DNA of 64,000 bases from Halobellus ruber (GTDB lineage Archaea > Halobacteriota > Halobacteria > Halobacteriales > Haloferacaceae). Every line of letters starts with the position of its first letter. Position 1 is the stretch's first letter. Location of the stretch: the NCBI RefSeq assembly GCF_014212355.1, contig NZ_JACKXD010000004.1, positions 186,001-250,000 on the forward strand. The letters run 5' to 3'. Of this stretch, positions 24,019-32,407 are shown one piece after another. Position numbers and translations under genes: made by a program. The notes under the pieces are model-generated. The model ran no database searches. It had not been told where the DNA came from and was given only the letters and a program-made list of their open reading frames with translations.

Positions 24019-24763
24019 ACGACCACCCCCTGATGGCCTGTCGGACGTAGTCGGTCCCGATCTCCCGGAAGTGCTCGTCGCTGCCGGCGTGGTCGCCCCA
24101 CTCGAAGCCCCGAACCACGACCGCGGGGGTGCCGCCGTCACCCTCCCCGGCGACGAGGTTGGCCGCGGCGGCGAGTTCGTCGACGACGTTCTCGACGGTG
24201 ACGCCGAGTTCGCGGCCGTCGCGGTCGGTCTCGCCGCGCCAGTCCCGGCTCGGCTGGAGGCCGTCCCACCCGATCGCGACGCCCCGCTGGCCGTGCCGGA
24301 ACGGCCGCCCGCAGGTGTCGGTGACCACGACGCGGTCGGCGGGCAGGGACTCGCGGATCCGCGCGGCGCTGTCTCCGGGTCGCTCCGGCAGGAGTAGAAC
24401 GTCGCCCTCGGGCACGTTCGACCGGTCGATGCCGGCGTTGACGCCGACGTGCCCGAACCGGGTCTCCGTCAGCAGGAACGGCGTCTCCATCAGCACCTCT
24501 ACGCTCTCCTCCAGTACCGCCTGCACGAACCGTGGGTCGGGATCGCCGGCGGCGTGCTCGGCGAGCGTGTCGGCCAACTCCCGCGCCCGCGGGCCGGCCG
24601 GGAACGACGCCAGATCGACGCTTCGCCCCTCGGCCTTCGAGACGACGGTCGAGGCGACACACACCACGTCGTCGTTGCGGAGATCGGCGCGGTCGCGCAG
24701 TAGCGCGCCGACGTCGTCGCCCGGTCGCACCTCGGGCAGATTCGGGACAGCGAACAGTTCCAT
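24011..24763 (-). CDS. cofE: Coenzyme F420-0:L-glutamate ligase
   Basis: 250 residues spanning the CofE fold: a start MELFAVPNLPEVRPGDD, the conserved DVVCVASTVVSKAEGR, ETRFGHVGVNAGIDRSNVP, and VVVTDTCGRPFRHGQRGVAIG. It adds glutamate(s) to F420-0 with GTP. The start is ATG 24763, about 22-28 nt after a T-rich box. The 3' end overlaps the Mer-like gene. Other F420 biosynthesis genes (cofC, cofD, cofG, cofH) are absent from the window. Confidence 0.95.
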   Translation of the reverse strand: MELFAVPNLPEVRPGDDVGALLRDRADLRNDDVVCVASTVVSKAEGRSVDLASFPAGPRARELADTLAEHAAGDPDPRFVQAVLEESVEVLMETPFLLTETRFGHVGVNAGIDRSNVPEGDVLLLPERPGDSAARIRESLPADRVVVTDTCGRPFRHGQRGVAIGWDGLQPSRDWRGETDRDGRELGVTVENVVDELAAAANLVAGEGDGGTPAVVVRGFEWGDHAGSDEHFREIGTDYVRQAIRGWSYA

Positions 24764-24910
24764 ACCTACGGGTTGCGACGCCGACAAAAAAGCGGACAGG
24801 TGTTGGCCATCGTGTCCGGTATCGAAGTCGGCGCGTCCGGCGGGTGGCCGGTCGCCACGCGCCCCACCGCACCGAAAGACCGTTTCGGACGGCCGGCCAA
24901 GCCCGTGGCG

Positions 24911-26182
24911 ATGACGCGCGTGGTCCGGTGTTTCCTCAGGAACCGCCGGCGGGTACTGCTCGGCCGCCGGAGCGACGCGGCGTCCCCCGATTCCGGATAC
25001 CGGGACGTACCCTCCGGCCGCGTCGACGGCACGGATCCGTCCGTCGGGACCGCCGGCCGGCGGTTGCTCCGCGAGGCGTTCGGCTCGGAGACCGGGGACT
25101 TCGAGTTCGTCCGTGCGGGGCGACCGCTCCCCGAGGGCGACGGGGCGGCGGACGCCGTCCTGCCGGTGCTTTTCGAGACCGACACGCGGCCGGGAACTGC
25201 CGAGGGCGCGTTCGACGACGTCGAGTGGGTCGATCCGACCGCGATCCGGACCCGGGAGACCGCCCCGGGGCTGTGGACGGCGTGGCGCCGGGTCGCTCCG
25301 ACCGTCGAGACGGTCCGCCAGGACCGGACGCACGGCTCGGCGTGGATCGCCGCTCGGGCGCTGGAAGTCCTCCGCGACGCCGCCACTGAGGCCGAAACGT
25401 GGGAGACTGTCGCCGCGGTCGCCCGCGACCTCCGGACCGCCCGCCCGGAGATGGCCGCGGTCGCGAACGCGGTCGACCGGGCGGTCGCAGCCGCCGAGCC
25501 GGTCCCCGCGGAGCCGGACGCCGTCGTCGACTGCGCGGTCACCGTCCTCGATGCGGTCCTCGCGGCCGGAGACGGGGCAGCGCAGGCGGCCGTCGGTCGG
25601 CTCGGCGACGCCGACGCGACCGCGGTGGCGACCCTCTCGCGGTCGGGGACAGTCCGGACGGCGCTGGCGTCGCTGTCGCCGGACCGGCTCGTCGTGGCCG
25701 AATCCCGGCCGGAGCGGGAGGGTGTCGGCGTCGCGGAGCGGGCCGCAACCGACACCGACGCCGCCGTCACCCTGACCACGGAGGCGGGGCTCCCGACCGC
25801 CCTTACCGAGGTAGACGTCGATGCCGCTCTCGTCGGCGCGGACGCGGTCACGCCAGCGGGCGACGTCGTGAACAAAACCGGCACCCGGATCCTCGCGCTC
25901 GCCGCACGCGACGCCGGGGTCCCGACGTACGTCGTCGCGTCGACGCTCAAGATCCGGCCGGCCGACGGCGGGGAGTCGGTACCGGAGCAACCGTCGCCTC
26001 CCGAGGCGGTCTACGACGGCGACGCCGACGTGTCGGTCCACGCGCCGACGTTCGAGACCGTCCCCGGAGCGCTCGTCGACGGCGTCGCAACCGAGGAAGG
26101 GGTACTCGATGCCGACGGGATCCGAGCGGCGGCGGAGGCTCACGCCGACAACGCGGCGTGGACCGAACAGGTGTCGGAGTGA
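24911..26182 (+). CDS. Nudix-like domain fused to eIF2B-like domain
   Basis: 423 residues. The N-terminal ~140 resemble a Nudix hydrolase (VVRCFLRNRRRVLLGRRS), but the Nudix box region (GRVDGTDPSVGTAGRRLLRE) lacks most of the catalytic glutamates, so hydrolysis is unlikely. The C-terminal ~270 are an eIF2B alpha/beta/delta-like fold, with ALVGADAVTPAGDVVNKTGT and LALAARDAGVPTYVVAS, related to ribose-1,5-bisphosphate isomerase and methylthioribose-1-phosphate isomerase. The likely role is sugar-phosphate or nucleotide sensing or isomerisation; this is inference. It is divergent from cofE. Confidence 0.8.
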   Translation: MTRVVRCFLRNRRRVLLGRRSDAASPDSGYRDVPSGRVDGTDPSVGTAGRRLLREAFGSETGDFEFVRAGRPLPEGDGAADAVLPVLFETDTRPGTAEGAFDDVEWVDPTAIRTRETAPGLWTAWRRVAPTVETVRQDRTHGSAWIAARALEVLRDAATEAETWETVAAVARDLRTARPEMAAVANAVDRAVAAAEPVPAEPDAVVDCAVTVLDAVLAAGDGAAQAAVGRLGDADATAVATLSRSGTVRTALASLSPDRLVVAESRPEREGVGVAERAATDTDAAVTLTTEAGLPTALTEVDVDAALVGADAVTPAGDVVNKTGTRILALAARDAGVPTYVVASTLKIRPADGGESVPEQPSPPEAVYDGDADVSVHAPTFETVPGALVDGVATEEGVLDADGIRAAAEAHADNAAWTEQVSE

Positions 26183-26331
26183 CGCTCCCCGACGACGACC
26201 GAACGGGGGATTCTTGACGCCCGGGCGACCACCCGTACCCGGTGGCGATGACGAGGGTTACCCCCACTCAGCCCCGTGTGATGACACCTTCTCACCGAGC
26301 CACCGTTTCGACGCCGTCCGGGTCCGACGGC

Positions 26332-26952
26332 TCAACTCACGAACTTCAGGAGGTCATCGCGCTTCTGGTCGGTGAACGCGGCCCCGAGCGCCTCGTTTAA
26401 CGCCTCGATGTCGCCGCGCTTCGCGCTGACGGGGGCGATGGTCTCGCGCCACTGTTGCCACGGCGGGTAGAGCCCGAGACGGTCGCAGAGCGCGTCCAGC
26501 CGCTCGTCGCGGTCGTCGACCTTGTCCATCTTGTTGACCGCGACGACCGTCGGGATGTCGAGGTCCCACAGGAACCCGAACAGTTCCACGTCGTGGGGGA
26601 TCTCGTCGGGGCCGGAGTGGCGGTCGATGATGTCAACTGCGGCTTTGCCGTCGACCACGAGCACGCCCGCGAGGATGTCCTCGGCGTTCGCTTCGATGTA
26701 CCGGACCACGTCGGTTTTAATCCGCTCGCGTCGGTCCTCCTCGACGCCGGACATAAACCCGAACCCGGGGAGGTCGGTGAACATAAAGTTCTCAGCGGCC
26801 CAATCGAAGTGGTTCGGCGACCGCGTGACGCCCGGTTTTCGGCCGGTGGTGATCTTCGAGTGGCCCGTCAGCTCCCGCATTATCGTGGATTTCCCGACGT
26901 TCGACCGGCCGACGAGCACCACCTCCTCGCGGTCCGGACGCCCTTCGAACAT
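26332..26952 (-). CDS. engB: GTP-binding protein EngB
   Basis: 206 residues. GTPase motifs: [18 protein letters not shown] (G1), a conserved [10 protein letters not shown] (G2), [11 protein letters not shown] (G3), NKMDKVDD (G4) and PVSAKRGD (G5). EngB/YihA GTPases take part in large-subunit maturation in bacteria; archaeal members probably act similarly. It has its own TATA-like box (GTTAACCG, about 26978). It converges with the Nudix/eIF2B gene across about 150 bases that hold nothing obvious. Confidence 0.93.
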   Translation of the reverse strand: MFEGRPDREEVVLVGRSNVGKSTIMRELTGHSKITTGRKPGVTRSPNHFDWAAENFMFTDLPGFGFMSGVEEDRRERIKTDVVRYIEANAEDILAGVLVVDGKAAVDIIDRHSGPDEIPHDVELFGFLWDLDIPTVVAVNKMDKVDDRDERLDALCDRLGLYPPWQQWRETIAPVSAKRGDIEALNEALGAAFTDQKRDDLLKFVS

Positions 26953-27006
26953 ATCCGGCCGGAGGCTATCGCGTCGGTTAACGTTGGCGTTCGGGCGGGT
27001 CGGCCC

Positions 27007-27570
27007 TCAGAGCAGATCCTCCTCGCGTGCGAGCAGGATCCCTTCGAGCGTCGCGTCGTTGGTGGGTTGCGAGCGCGCCACGTCGAGCACCTCGCTCACC
27101 GGCACCGACCGGACCGACAGGAACTCGTTGTCGTCGAGGTCGGGGTCGACCGGCTCCAAGTCGGTGGCAAAGACGAACCCGCGACGGTGTCGAAGCAGCC
27201 CGGTTGCGACCCAGAAGTCCTGCAGGAGCGCGGTGCTGCCCGCCGCGAACCCGGTTTCCTCCCGGAGTTCTCGTTCCCCGGCCGCGGTGAACGACTCCCC
27301 GCGTTCGACGATCCCGGCCGGGAGCTCGAACTGCGTCTCCCGGACCGTGGGCCGGTACTGTTCGACGAACACGACCGAGTCGTCCTGGACCGCGACGACG
27401 ACCACCGCCGTCGCCAACTCCGCCCAGTAGTAGCGCTTTGTCGTCCCGTTGGGCTGTTCGACTAGGTCGTACCCGCCGGTGAACCACCCGGTCTCGTACT
27501 CGGTCTCCGACTCGATGACGGGCCACTCCGGCTCCGCCAGGGCGTCGTGTCTGTGTCCGTCGTCGCTCAT
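27007..27570 (-). CDS. Nudix hydrolase, ADP-ribose pyrophosphatase-like
   Basis: 187 residues with an intact Nudix box, GIVERGESFTAAGERELREE then TGF, matching G-x5-E-x7-R-E-U-x-E-E-x-G-U. The upstream QYRPTVRETQFELPAG is typical of ADP-ribose/NDP-sugar pyrophosphatases. It probably clears ADP-ribose or related metabolites. A TATA-like GGTTAAGCC (about 27595-27602) lies 25-32 nt before the ATG, so it has its own promoter. Confidence 0.88.
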   Translation of the reverse strand: MSDDGHRHDALAEPEWPVIESETEYETGWFTGGYDLVEQPNGTTKRYYWAELATAVVVVAVQDDSVVFVEQYRPTVRETQFELPAGIVERGESFTAAGERELREETGFAAGSTALLQDFWVATGLLRHRRGFVFATDLEPVDPDLDDNEFLSVRSVPVSEVLDVARSQPTNDATLEGILLAREEDLL

Positions 27571-27606
27571 CGGGTCGGACTCCGGGTCGGCAGGGCTTAA
27601 CCGTGG

Positions 27607-28101
27607 TCACTGCTCGCTTTCGGTCGCGTCGTCCTCACCCGGAGCGTCGACCGACCCCGCCGCGTCGGCCGCCCCGCCGTCCGCCTCGAACCGTGGCCGG
27701 TAGAGCCGGCTGAACGCCTGTCGTCTGAGCGTTCCGACGGCCGCGTCGCGTTCGTTCTGGAAGGTCGCGGCGACGACTTCACCGGCAAACGGCGCGGCGT
27801 GCCAGACCACGCGGTCGACGTCGTCGCTTCCGAACAGCGTGACCTCGTACTCGGGGCGATCGTCGACCCACGCGTCGAACTCCTCGCGAGTGCCGACGGT
27901 GACGGCCAGCCGGTCGGCGAACAGTACGTTCCTGGCGCGCTCGATCACCGGCCCCGTCACCCGCTCGCGGTACTCCTCGCGGTCGAACTCCATCGCCTTT
28001 GCGGCCTCGCGAATCACCTGTTTCGCGGTCGGGCCGGCGGCGTCGAACGCCGCCCGTGCGTCGTCGACCGACTCGGGCGAGAGGCTCCCTTCGGTGTCCA
28101 T
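27607..28101 (-). CDS. Conserved haloarchaeal protein (DUF5809-like)
   Basis: 164 residues, acidic, no transmembrane segment. Sequence such as DDARAAFDAAGPTAKQVIRE and FAGEVVAATFQNERDAAVGTL recalls the haloarchaeal family DUF5809, named from memory. The C-terminal 25 residues are a disordered acidic tail. It neighbours a DUF5810-like gene, and the two families appear together in haloarchaeal genomes. Function unknown. Confidence 0.7.
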   Translation of the reverse strand: MDTEGSLSPESVDDARAAFDAAGPTAKQVIREAAKAMEFDREEYRERVTGPVIERARNVLFADRLAVTVGTREEFDAWVDDRPEYEVTLFGSDDVDRVVWHAAPFAGEVVAATFQNERDAAVGTLRRQAFSRLYRPRFEADGGAADAAGSVDAPGEDDATESEQ

Positions 28102-28167
28102 ACGCACGTCTCGGCGGGTCACGCACAAACGCCTTCGGCTTCCGTGCCCCACAGCGGGGTCGCGAGG

Positions 28168-28311
28168 TCACTCCGCCGCCGGCGGCCGGGCGTCGTCGTC
28201 GACGTACTTCTCGCAGGTGAGACAGTAGTCGCGTTCCTCCCTGAGCTCCGAGGGGTCGATCACGGCCATCCGTTTCGTGGTGTCGTCGCCGCAGTCCGGG
28301 CAACTAGGCAT
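28168..28311 (-). CDS. Small zinc-ribbon protein, 47 aa
   Basis: MPSCPDCGDDTTKRM... carries two CxxC pairs (CPDC near residue 4 and CLTC near residue 30), a compact zinc ribbon, with a short acidic end. The ATG at 28311 is chosen because the first CxxC begins at once; longer readings are poor in composition. It lies between the DUF5809-like and DUF5810-like genes on the same strand. The function is unknown; it may bind nucleic acid or protein. Confidence 0.7.
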   Translation of the reverse strand: MPSCPDCGDDTTKRMAVIDPSELREERDYCLTCEKYVDDDARPPAAE

Positions 28312-28379
28312 ACTATCACTGACGGCTTCGGGCACAAAGTGGCTGACGCGGTCTCCCGATCGCACCGTCCGACCGGGGG

Positions 28380-28880
28380 TCAGCCGTCGCCGTCGTCCGC
28401 GTCGGTATCGGGCGCGCCGTCGCGACCATCCCCCTCCGGGTCGGTGCGTCCCTCGTCCGCGTCGGTCCCGGACGCGTCCCTGTCGTCGTCTTCCGTCAGC
28501 ATCTCCGCAGTCAACTCGCGGGCCTCCTCGAGCACCGCGCGGGCCGCCTCGTCCAGGTCGCCCCGCCCCGTCGCGGCCGCCGCCCCGGGGTCGATGCCTG
28601 CGGGTGATCCGTCGTGGCTGTGCGCGTGACCGTGGTCCCCGCCGACGCCGCCGCGAGCGCGGACGGTGTCCTCGAACACCTGCTCGTACTCGGCTTCGGG
28701 GGCGAGGTCCTCGACCGCCGCGGCGAGTTCGGCCTCCCCGTACCCGGCCCACTCCGGGACGTGGTCGTCGAGCCACGCCTCGTGGTCGTCGCCGTGGGTC
28801 ATCGCGGTGAACGCCAGGTGGTTCGCGAGGTGGGTCGCGTCCTGGTGGGGAATCTCACAGACGGGACACGCAAAGCCCAT
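28380..28880 (-). CDS. Conserved haloarchaeal zinc protein (DUF5810-like)
   Basis: 166 residues. The N-terminus MGFACPVCEIPHQDATHLAN with HLAFTAMTHGDDHEAWL looks like a C2H2-type site (Cys5, Cys8 and two His). An acidic helical segment and a long acidic low-complexity tail follow. It matches, from memory, the haloarchaeal family DUF5810. No function is established. The ATG at 28880 is the conserved start. Confidence 0.75.
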   Translation of the reverse strand: MGFACPVCEIPHQDATHLANHLAFTAMTHGDDHEAWLDDHVPEWAGYGEAELAAAVEDLAPEAEYEQVFEDTVRARGGVGGDHGHAHSHDGSPAGIDPGAAAATGRGDLDEAARAVLEEARELTAEMLTEDDDRDASGTDADEGRTDPEGDGRDGAPDTDADDGDG

Positions 28881-28932
28881 ACCTTGACTACGGTGCCCCG
28901 ACACAAGGGCGTGTGGATCCCGGCGGCGACGG

Positions 28933-29442
28933 TCACAGCTCTGTCACGAGCAACAGCGCGTCCTCGCCGTCGCCGTAGTACCGCGGCACCTGTCGGGTCG
29001 GCTCGAACCCCTCGTCGCGGTACAGCGATCGCGCGGCGTCGTTGCCCTCCCGGACTTCGAGCTTCGCGACCACCGCCCCCGACAGGGAGAGTTCCGCGAG
29101 CGCCTCCCGGAGGAGCCGGCGGCCGATGCCCGCGCCGCGGGCGTCGGGACGGACCGCGAGGTCCTTGATGTGGCCGATGTCGCGGCCGTGGTTCGGGGTC
29201 ACGTCGCCGACGACGTAGCCGAGAAGCGACCGCCCGTCGGCCCCGTCGTCGACCGCGACGAGGAACGCCGGGGCGTCCAGCAGCGACTCGAAGGCGGCGT
29301 AGGGCCACGGCTCCGCGAAGGACTCCCGCTCGATCCGGAGGACGTCCAGCAGGTCCGCCCGCCCCGCCGGCCGGACGGTAACCGCCGGCCCGGCGGGTCC
29401 CCCGCCGTCCGCTCCGCGCCGCTCGCCGCCGGACGGATCCAT
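28933..29442 (-). CDS. rimI: Ribosomal protein alanine N-acetyltransferase RimI-like
   Basis: 169 residues of GNAT fold. TVRPAGRADLLDVLRIERESF starts the domain, FAEPWPYAAFESLL is typical of RimI/Ard1, and the acetyl-CoA loop is VRPDARGAGIGRRLL (R-x-x-G-x-G/A). The archaeal homologue acetylates N-terminal residues of many proteins. The start at 29442 is preceded at about 30 nt by a T-run that may act as a TATA element. It follows aconitase on the same strand after a T7 tract that may terminate that gene. Confidence 0.88.
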   Translation of the reverse strand: MDPSGGERRGADGGGPAGPAVTVRPAGRADLLDVLRIERESFAEPWPYAAFESLLDAPAFLVAVDDGADGRSLLGYVVGDVTPNHGRDIGHIKDLAVRPDARGAGIGRRLLREALAELSLSGAVVAKLEVREGNDAARSLYRDEGFEPTRQVPRYYGDGEDALLLVTEL

Positions 29443-29544
29443 CTCACCCCCGAGTTCGGCGGTGTGCGACAAAAAACCCGCCGGCCGGCGTGGGGGGGTG
29501 TCCACAGCCGCTCGGACGGCGGCGCCGTCGCTCCGGCGTGGCGT

Positions 29545-29551
29545 AAAAAAA
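29545..29551 (-). terminator. T-tract terminator of aconitase gene
   Basis: Seven T on the minus strand, 28-34 nt after the aconitase stop. Short U-runs end transcription in archaea without needing a hairpin. Confidence 0.45.
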
Positions 29552-29578
29552 CTCAACTGCCGCGCGGTGGGCCGCCGA

Positions 29579-31555
29579 TCAGTCGTCGGCGGGGGCGGCG
29601 CCGCTGCCGCCCTGGCTGTACTGCTCCTTGGTGAGCCGGAGCTTGCCGCCGGCCTCGAGGATCCGGCGTTCGCGCTCGGAGGCGTCGAGTTCGGCGGTGG
29701 CCTCCCAGTCGTCGTTGACGCGGATCGTGAACTCGGTCTCGCCGGACGCGATCGCTGGCGCGACGTCGGTCACGACCTCCACGTCGTCGCCCTGCTCGAT
29801 CCGCTCGTAGGTGTCGTCGTCGATCGCGAGCGGGAGGATCCCGAAGTTGAACAGGTTCGCCTTGTGGATGCGGGCGAACGATTGCGCCAGCACCGCCTCG
29901 ATGCCGAGGAACTGCGGGCACATCGCGGCGTGCTCCCGGGAGGAGCCCTGGCCGTAGTTCTCGCCGGCGACGAGGACGCCGCCGTCGGCGTCGAGCGCGC
30001 GCTGGGCGAACGTGTCGTCGACGCGGGAGAGGGTGAACTCCGAGAGCTTCTCGATGTTCGAGCGGTACATCAGGATGTCGGAGGTGGCGGGGATGATGTG
30101 GTCCGTGGTGATGTTGTCCGCCATCTTCAGGAGCACCTCACCCTCGATCTCGGCGTCGAGCGGCTCGCCGATCGGCGCCTCGCCGATGTTCGGCCCCTTC
30201 ACGAGCCCGTCGTCGACGGACTCCTCGGGCTCGATGATGTCGGTCTTCGAGCCGTCGTACTGGTCGGGCAGTTCGACGCCCGGCGCCTCCAGGTCGTCGA
30301 GTTCGTCGGCGAGGTCGCGCGGATCGACGAGTTCGCCCTTGAGCGCCGCGGCCGCGGCGACCTCCGGCGAGGAGAGGAACACGGAGTCGTCCTCGATCCC
30401 GGAGCGACCCTCGAAGTTGCGGTTGAACGTCCGCACCGAGACGGAGTCCGAGGCGGGGACGTGGCCGATCCCGATGCACGCGCCGCAGGTCGCCTCCGAG
30501 AAGTTGACGCCGGCCGCCATCAGCTCGGCGGTCCAACCGTCGCGGGCCAGGAGCTCAGAGGCCTGCTTCGAGCCGGGCGCGACGATCATCTCGGTCTTGA
30601 GATCGATCTCGCGGCCCTCCAGCATCTTCGCGGCCGGGAGGATGTCCTCGTAGCCGCCGTTGGTACACGACCCGACGATGACCTGGTCGACGGACTCGCC
30701 GGCGACCTCCCGAACCGGGACGACGTTGTCCGGCATCGACGGCGCGGCCACGAGCGGCTCGATCTCCGAGAGGTCGAGAACGATCTCGTCGGCGTACTCG
30801 GCGTCCTCGTCGGGCGAGAGCTCGACGTACTCCTCTTGACGGCCCTGGCGGGCGAGGTACTCGCGGGTCCGCTCGTCGGTCGGGAAGATCGAGGAGGTCG
30901 CGCCGAGTTCCGTGCCCATGTTCGTGATCGTGGTCCGCTCGGGCACCGAGAGGGTCTCGACGCCGGGGCCGGTGTACTCGAAGACCTTGCCGACGCCGCC
31001 CTTCACGGAGAGCCGTCGCAGCATCTCGAGGATGACGTCCTTCGCCGTACTCCACTCGGGGAGTTCGCCCTCGAGACGGACGTTGACGACCTCCGGCATC
31101 TCGACGTAGTAGGCGCCGCCGCCCATCGCGACGGAGATGTCGAGTCCGCCCGCGCCGATCGCGAACTGGCCGAGGCCGCCGGGCGTCGGGGTGTGGGAGT
31201 CCGACCCGAGCAGCGTCTTGCCGGGCGCCGCGAAGTTCTCCTTGTGGACGTTGTGGCAGATGCCGTTACCCGGACGGGAGAAGTACGCGCCGTACGTCCC
31301 CGCCGCCGAGCGGAGGAAGCGGTGGTCGTCGGTGTTCTTGAAGTCGAACTGGTAGGTCTGGTGGTCGCAGTACTGCGCCGCGAGTTCGGTCTGGACCTCG
31401 TCGAGGTCAAGCGCCTCGAACTGGAGCCAGACCATCGTTCCGGTGGTGTCCTGCGTGAGGACCTGGTCGATCTCGATCCCGATCTCCTCGCCGGGTTCGA
31501 GGTCACCCTCCACCAGGTGATCGTCCAGAATCTTTTCGGTGAGCGTTTGTCCCAT
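29579..31555 (-). CDS. acn: Aconitate hydratase
   Basis: 658 residues, the AcnA-like single-chain form of about this size found in haloarchaea. The three 4Fe-4S ligand cysteines are in VIVGSCTNGGYEDI and EATCGACIGIGH. Other conserved parts are GSDSHTPTPGGLGQFAIGAG and, in the swivelling domain, GENYGQGSSREHAAM. It interconverts citrate and isocitrate in the TCA cycle. A TATA box (GATTTATAGT, 31581-31590) lies 26-35 nt before the ATG, and a second TATA-like stretch lies 30 bp further. Confidence 0.96.
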   Translation of the reverse strand: MGQTLTEKILDDHLVEGDLEPGEEIGIEIDQVLTQDTTGTMVWLQFEALDLDEVQTELAAQYCDHQTYQFDFKNTDDHRFLRSAAGTYGAYFSRPGNGICHNVHKENFAAPGKTLLGSDSHTPTPGGLGQFAIGAGGLDISVAMGGGAYYVEMPEVVNVRLEGELPEWSTAKDVILEMLRRLSVKGGVGKVFEYTGPGVETLSVPERTTITNMGTELGATSSIFPTDERTREYLARQGRQEEYVELSPDEDAEYADEIVLDLSEIEPLVAAPSMPDNVVPVREVAGESVDQVIVGSCTNGGYEDILPAAKMLEGREIDLKTEMIVAPGSKQASELLARDGWTAELMAAGVNFSEATCGACIGIGHVPASDSVSVRTFNRNFEGRSGIEDDSVFLSSPEVAAAAALKGELVDPRDLADELDDLEAPGVELPDQYDGSKTDIIEPEESVDDGLVKGPNIGEAPIGEPLDAEIEGEVLLKMADNITTDHIIPATSDILMYRSNIEKLSEFTLSRVDDTFAQRALDADGGVLVAGENYGQGSSREHAAMCPQFLGIEAVLAQSFARIHKANLFNFGILPLAIDDDTYERIEQGDDVEVVTDVAPAIASGETEFTIRVNDDWEATAELDASERERRILEAGGKLRLTKEQYSQGGSGAAPADD

Positions 31556-31580
31556 AGCGCCGAAAGATCGACGGCCGACA

Positions 31581-31590
31581 ACTATAAATC
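31581..31590 (-). promoter_or_regulatory. TATA box of acn
   Basis: Minus-strand GATTTATAGT, centred about 30 nt before the start codon, predicts a near-leaderless message. A second AT-rich stretch (CATTATATACG, 31619-31629) could be an alternative upstream promoter for either strand. Confidence 0.6.
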
Positions 31591-31727
31591 CCGCGTGTTG
31601 GAGGCCGATGGTATGTGCATTATATACGTACCAATTCCTAAGCTATCCGGCCGTGAGAGCCGTCTCAGCGGCTGTTTCGTCGGCCGCCGCCGAGCCGAAC
31701 CCACTCGCGGCCCCGCCGTCGCGGTTC

Positions 31728-31820
31728 GGAACGGCTTTGCACGCCCGCCCACGTCATCGCAGTCCGGAGGGGTTTCCGACGCCCGCCCACGTCATCGCAG
31801 TCCGGAACGGCTTTGGACGG
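31728..31820. repeat. 38-bp tandem repeat, 2.4 copies, in front of the dUTPase gene
   Basis: Unit 1 is 31728-31765, unit 2 is 31766-31803, and a third partial unit from 31804 runs into the gene's promoter. The last 25 or so bases (GCCCGCCCACGTCATCGCAG then TCC) are identical in units 1 and 2. The first 11 bases (GGAACGGCTTT) are identical in units 1 and 3 and altered in unit 2. Unit 3 places GGCTTT at the TATA position, about 30 nt before the ATG. The repeat therefore looks like duplication of promoter DNA. Confidence 0.75.
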
Positions 31821-31839
31821 CCGCTCACGCCGTGGGTGT

Positions 31840-32304
31840 ATGTTCCGGTCGGGCGCGTACGTCGCATCGTGTCTCTCCGAGGTCACCGACGAGCAGGTAC
31901 AGCCCAACGGCGTCGATCTCACCGTCGCGGACGTGCGCCGACAGGTGACGCCCGGACGGATCGACACCGACGGCAAGACCGTCGGCGACCGGGAGCCGGT
32001 CGCGCCCGACGACGACGTCTTCCACCTGGAACCGGGCGGCTACATCCTCCAGTACGCCGAGACGATCGCGGTCCCCGAAGACCACGTCGGCTTCCTCTAC
32101 CCCCGGTCGACCCTGCTGCGGAACTCGTGTATGCTGAACACCGCCGTCTGGGACGCCGGCTACGAGGGTCGCGGCGAGGGACTGCTTCAGGTCCACCACC
32201 CGGTCCGGATCGAGCGCGGGGCGCGGGTGGCGCAGTTCGTCCTCGCGGCCGCCTCCCACGACGACGTCTACGACGGCTCCTACCAGGGCGAGCGGACCGG
32301 GTAA
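31840..32304 (+). CDS. dUTPase/dCTP deaminase family nucleotide hydrolase
   Basis: 154 residues with the trimeric dUTPase/Dcd fold: VQPNGVDLTVADV, the conserved GFLYPRSTLLRNSCMLNTAV, WDAGYEGRGEG and RVAQFVLA. Haloarchaeal proteins of this type are annotated either as dUTP diphosphatase or dCTP deaminase; the sequence alone does not decide for me. It keeps dUTP low or makes dUMP for dTTP synthesis. The ATG at 31840 sits at the end of the 38-bp tandem repeats. Confidence 0.9.
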   Translation: MFRSGAYVASCLSEVTDEQVQPNGVDLTVADVRRQVTPGRIDTDGKTVGDREPVAPDDDVFHLEPGGYILQYAETIAVPEDHVGFLYPRSTLLRNSCMLNTAVWDAGYEGRGEGLLQVHHPVRIERGARVAQFVLAAASHDDVYDGSYQGERTG

Positions 32305-32407
32305 CCATCGTCGCGCGCGACAGGCCCCGAACCGGCGGGTCGATCCTCACAAGCGACTGGGGTTACCCAAAGGCACATTTACACCCGACTCTTACCCGAA
32401 TCAACTG

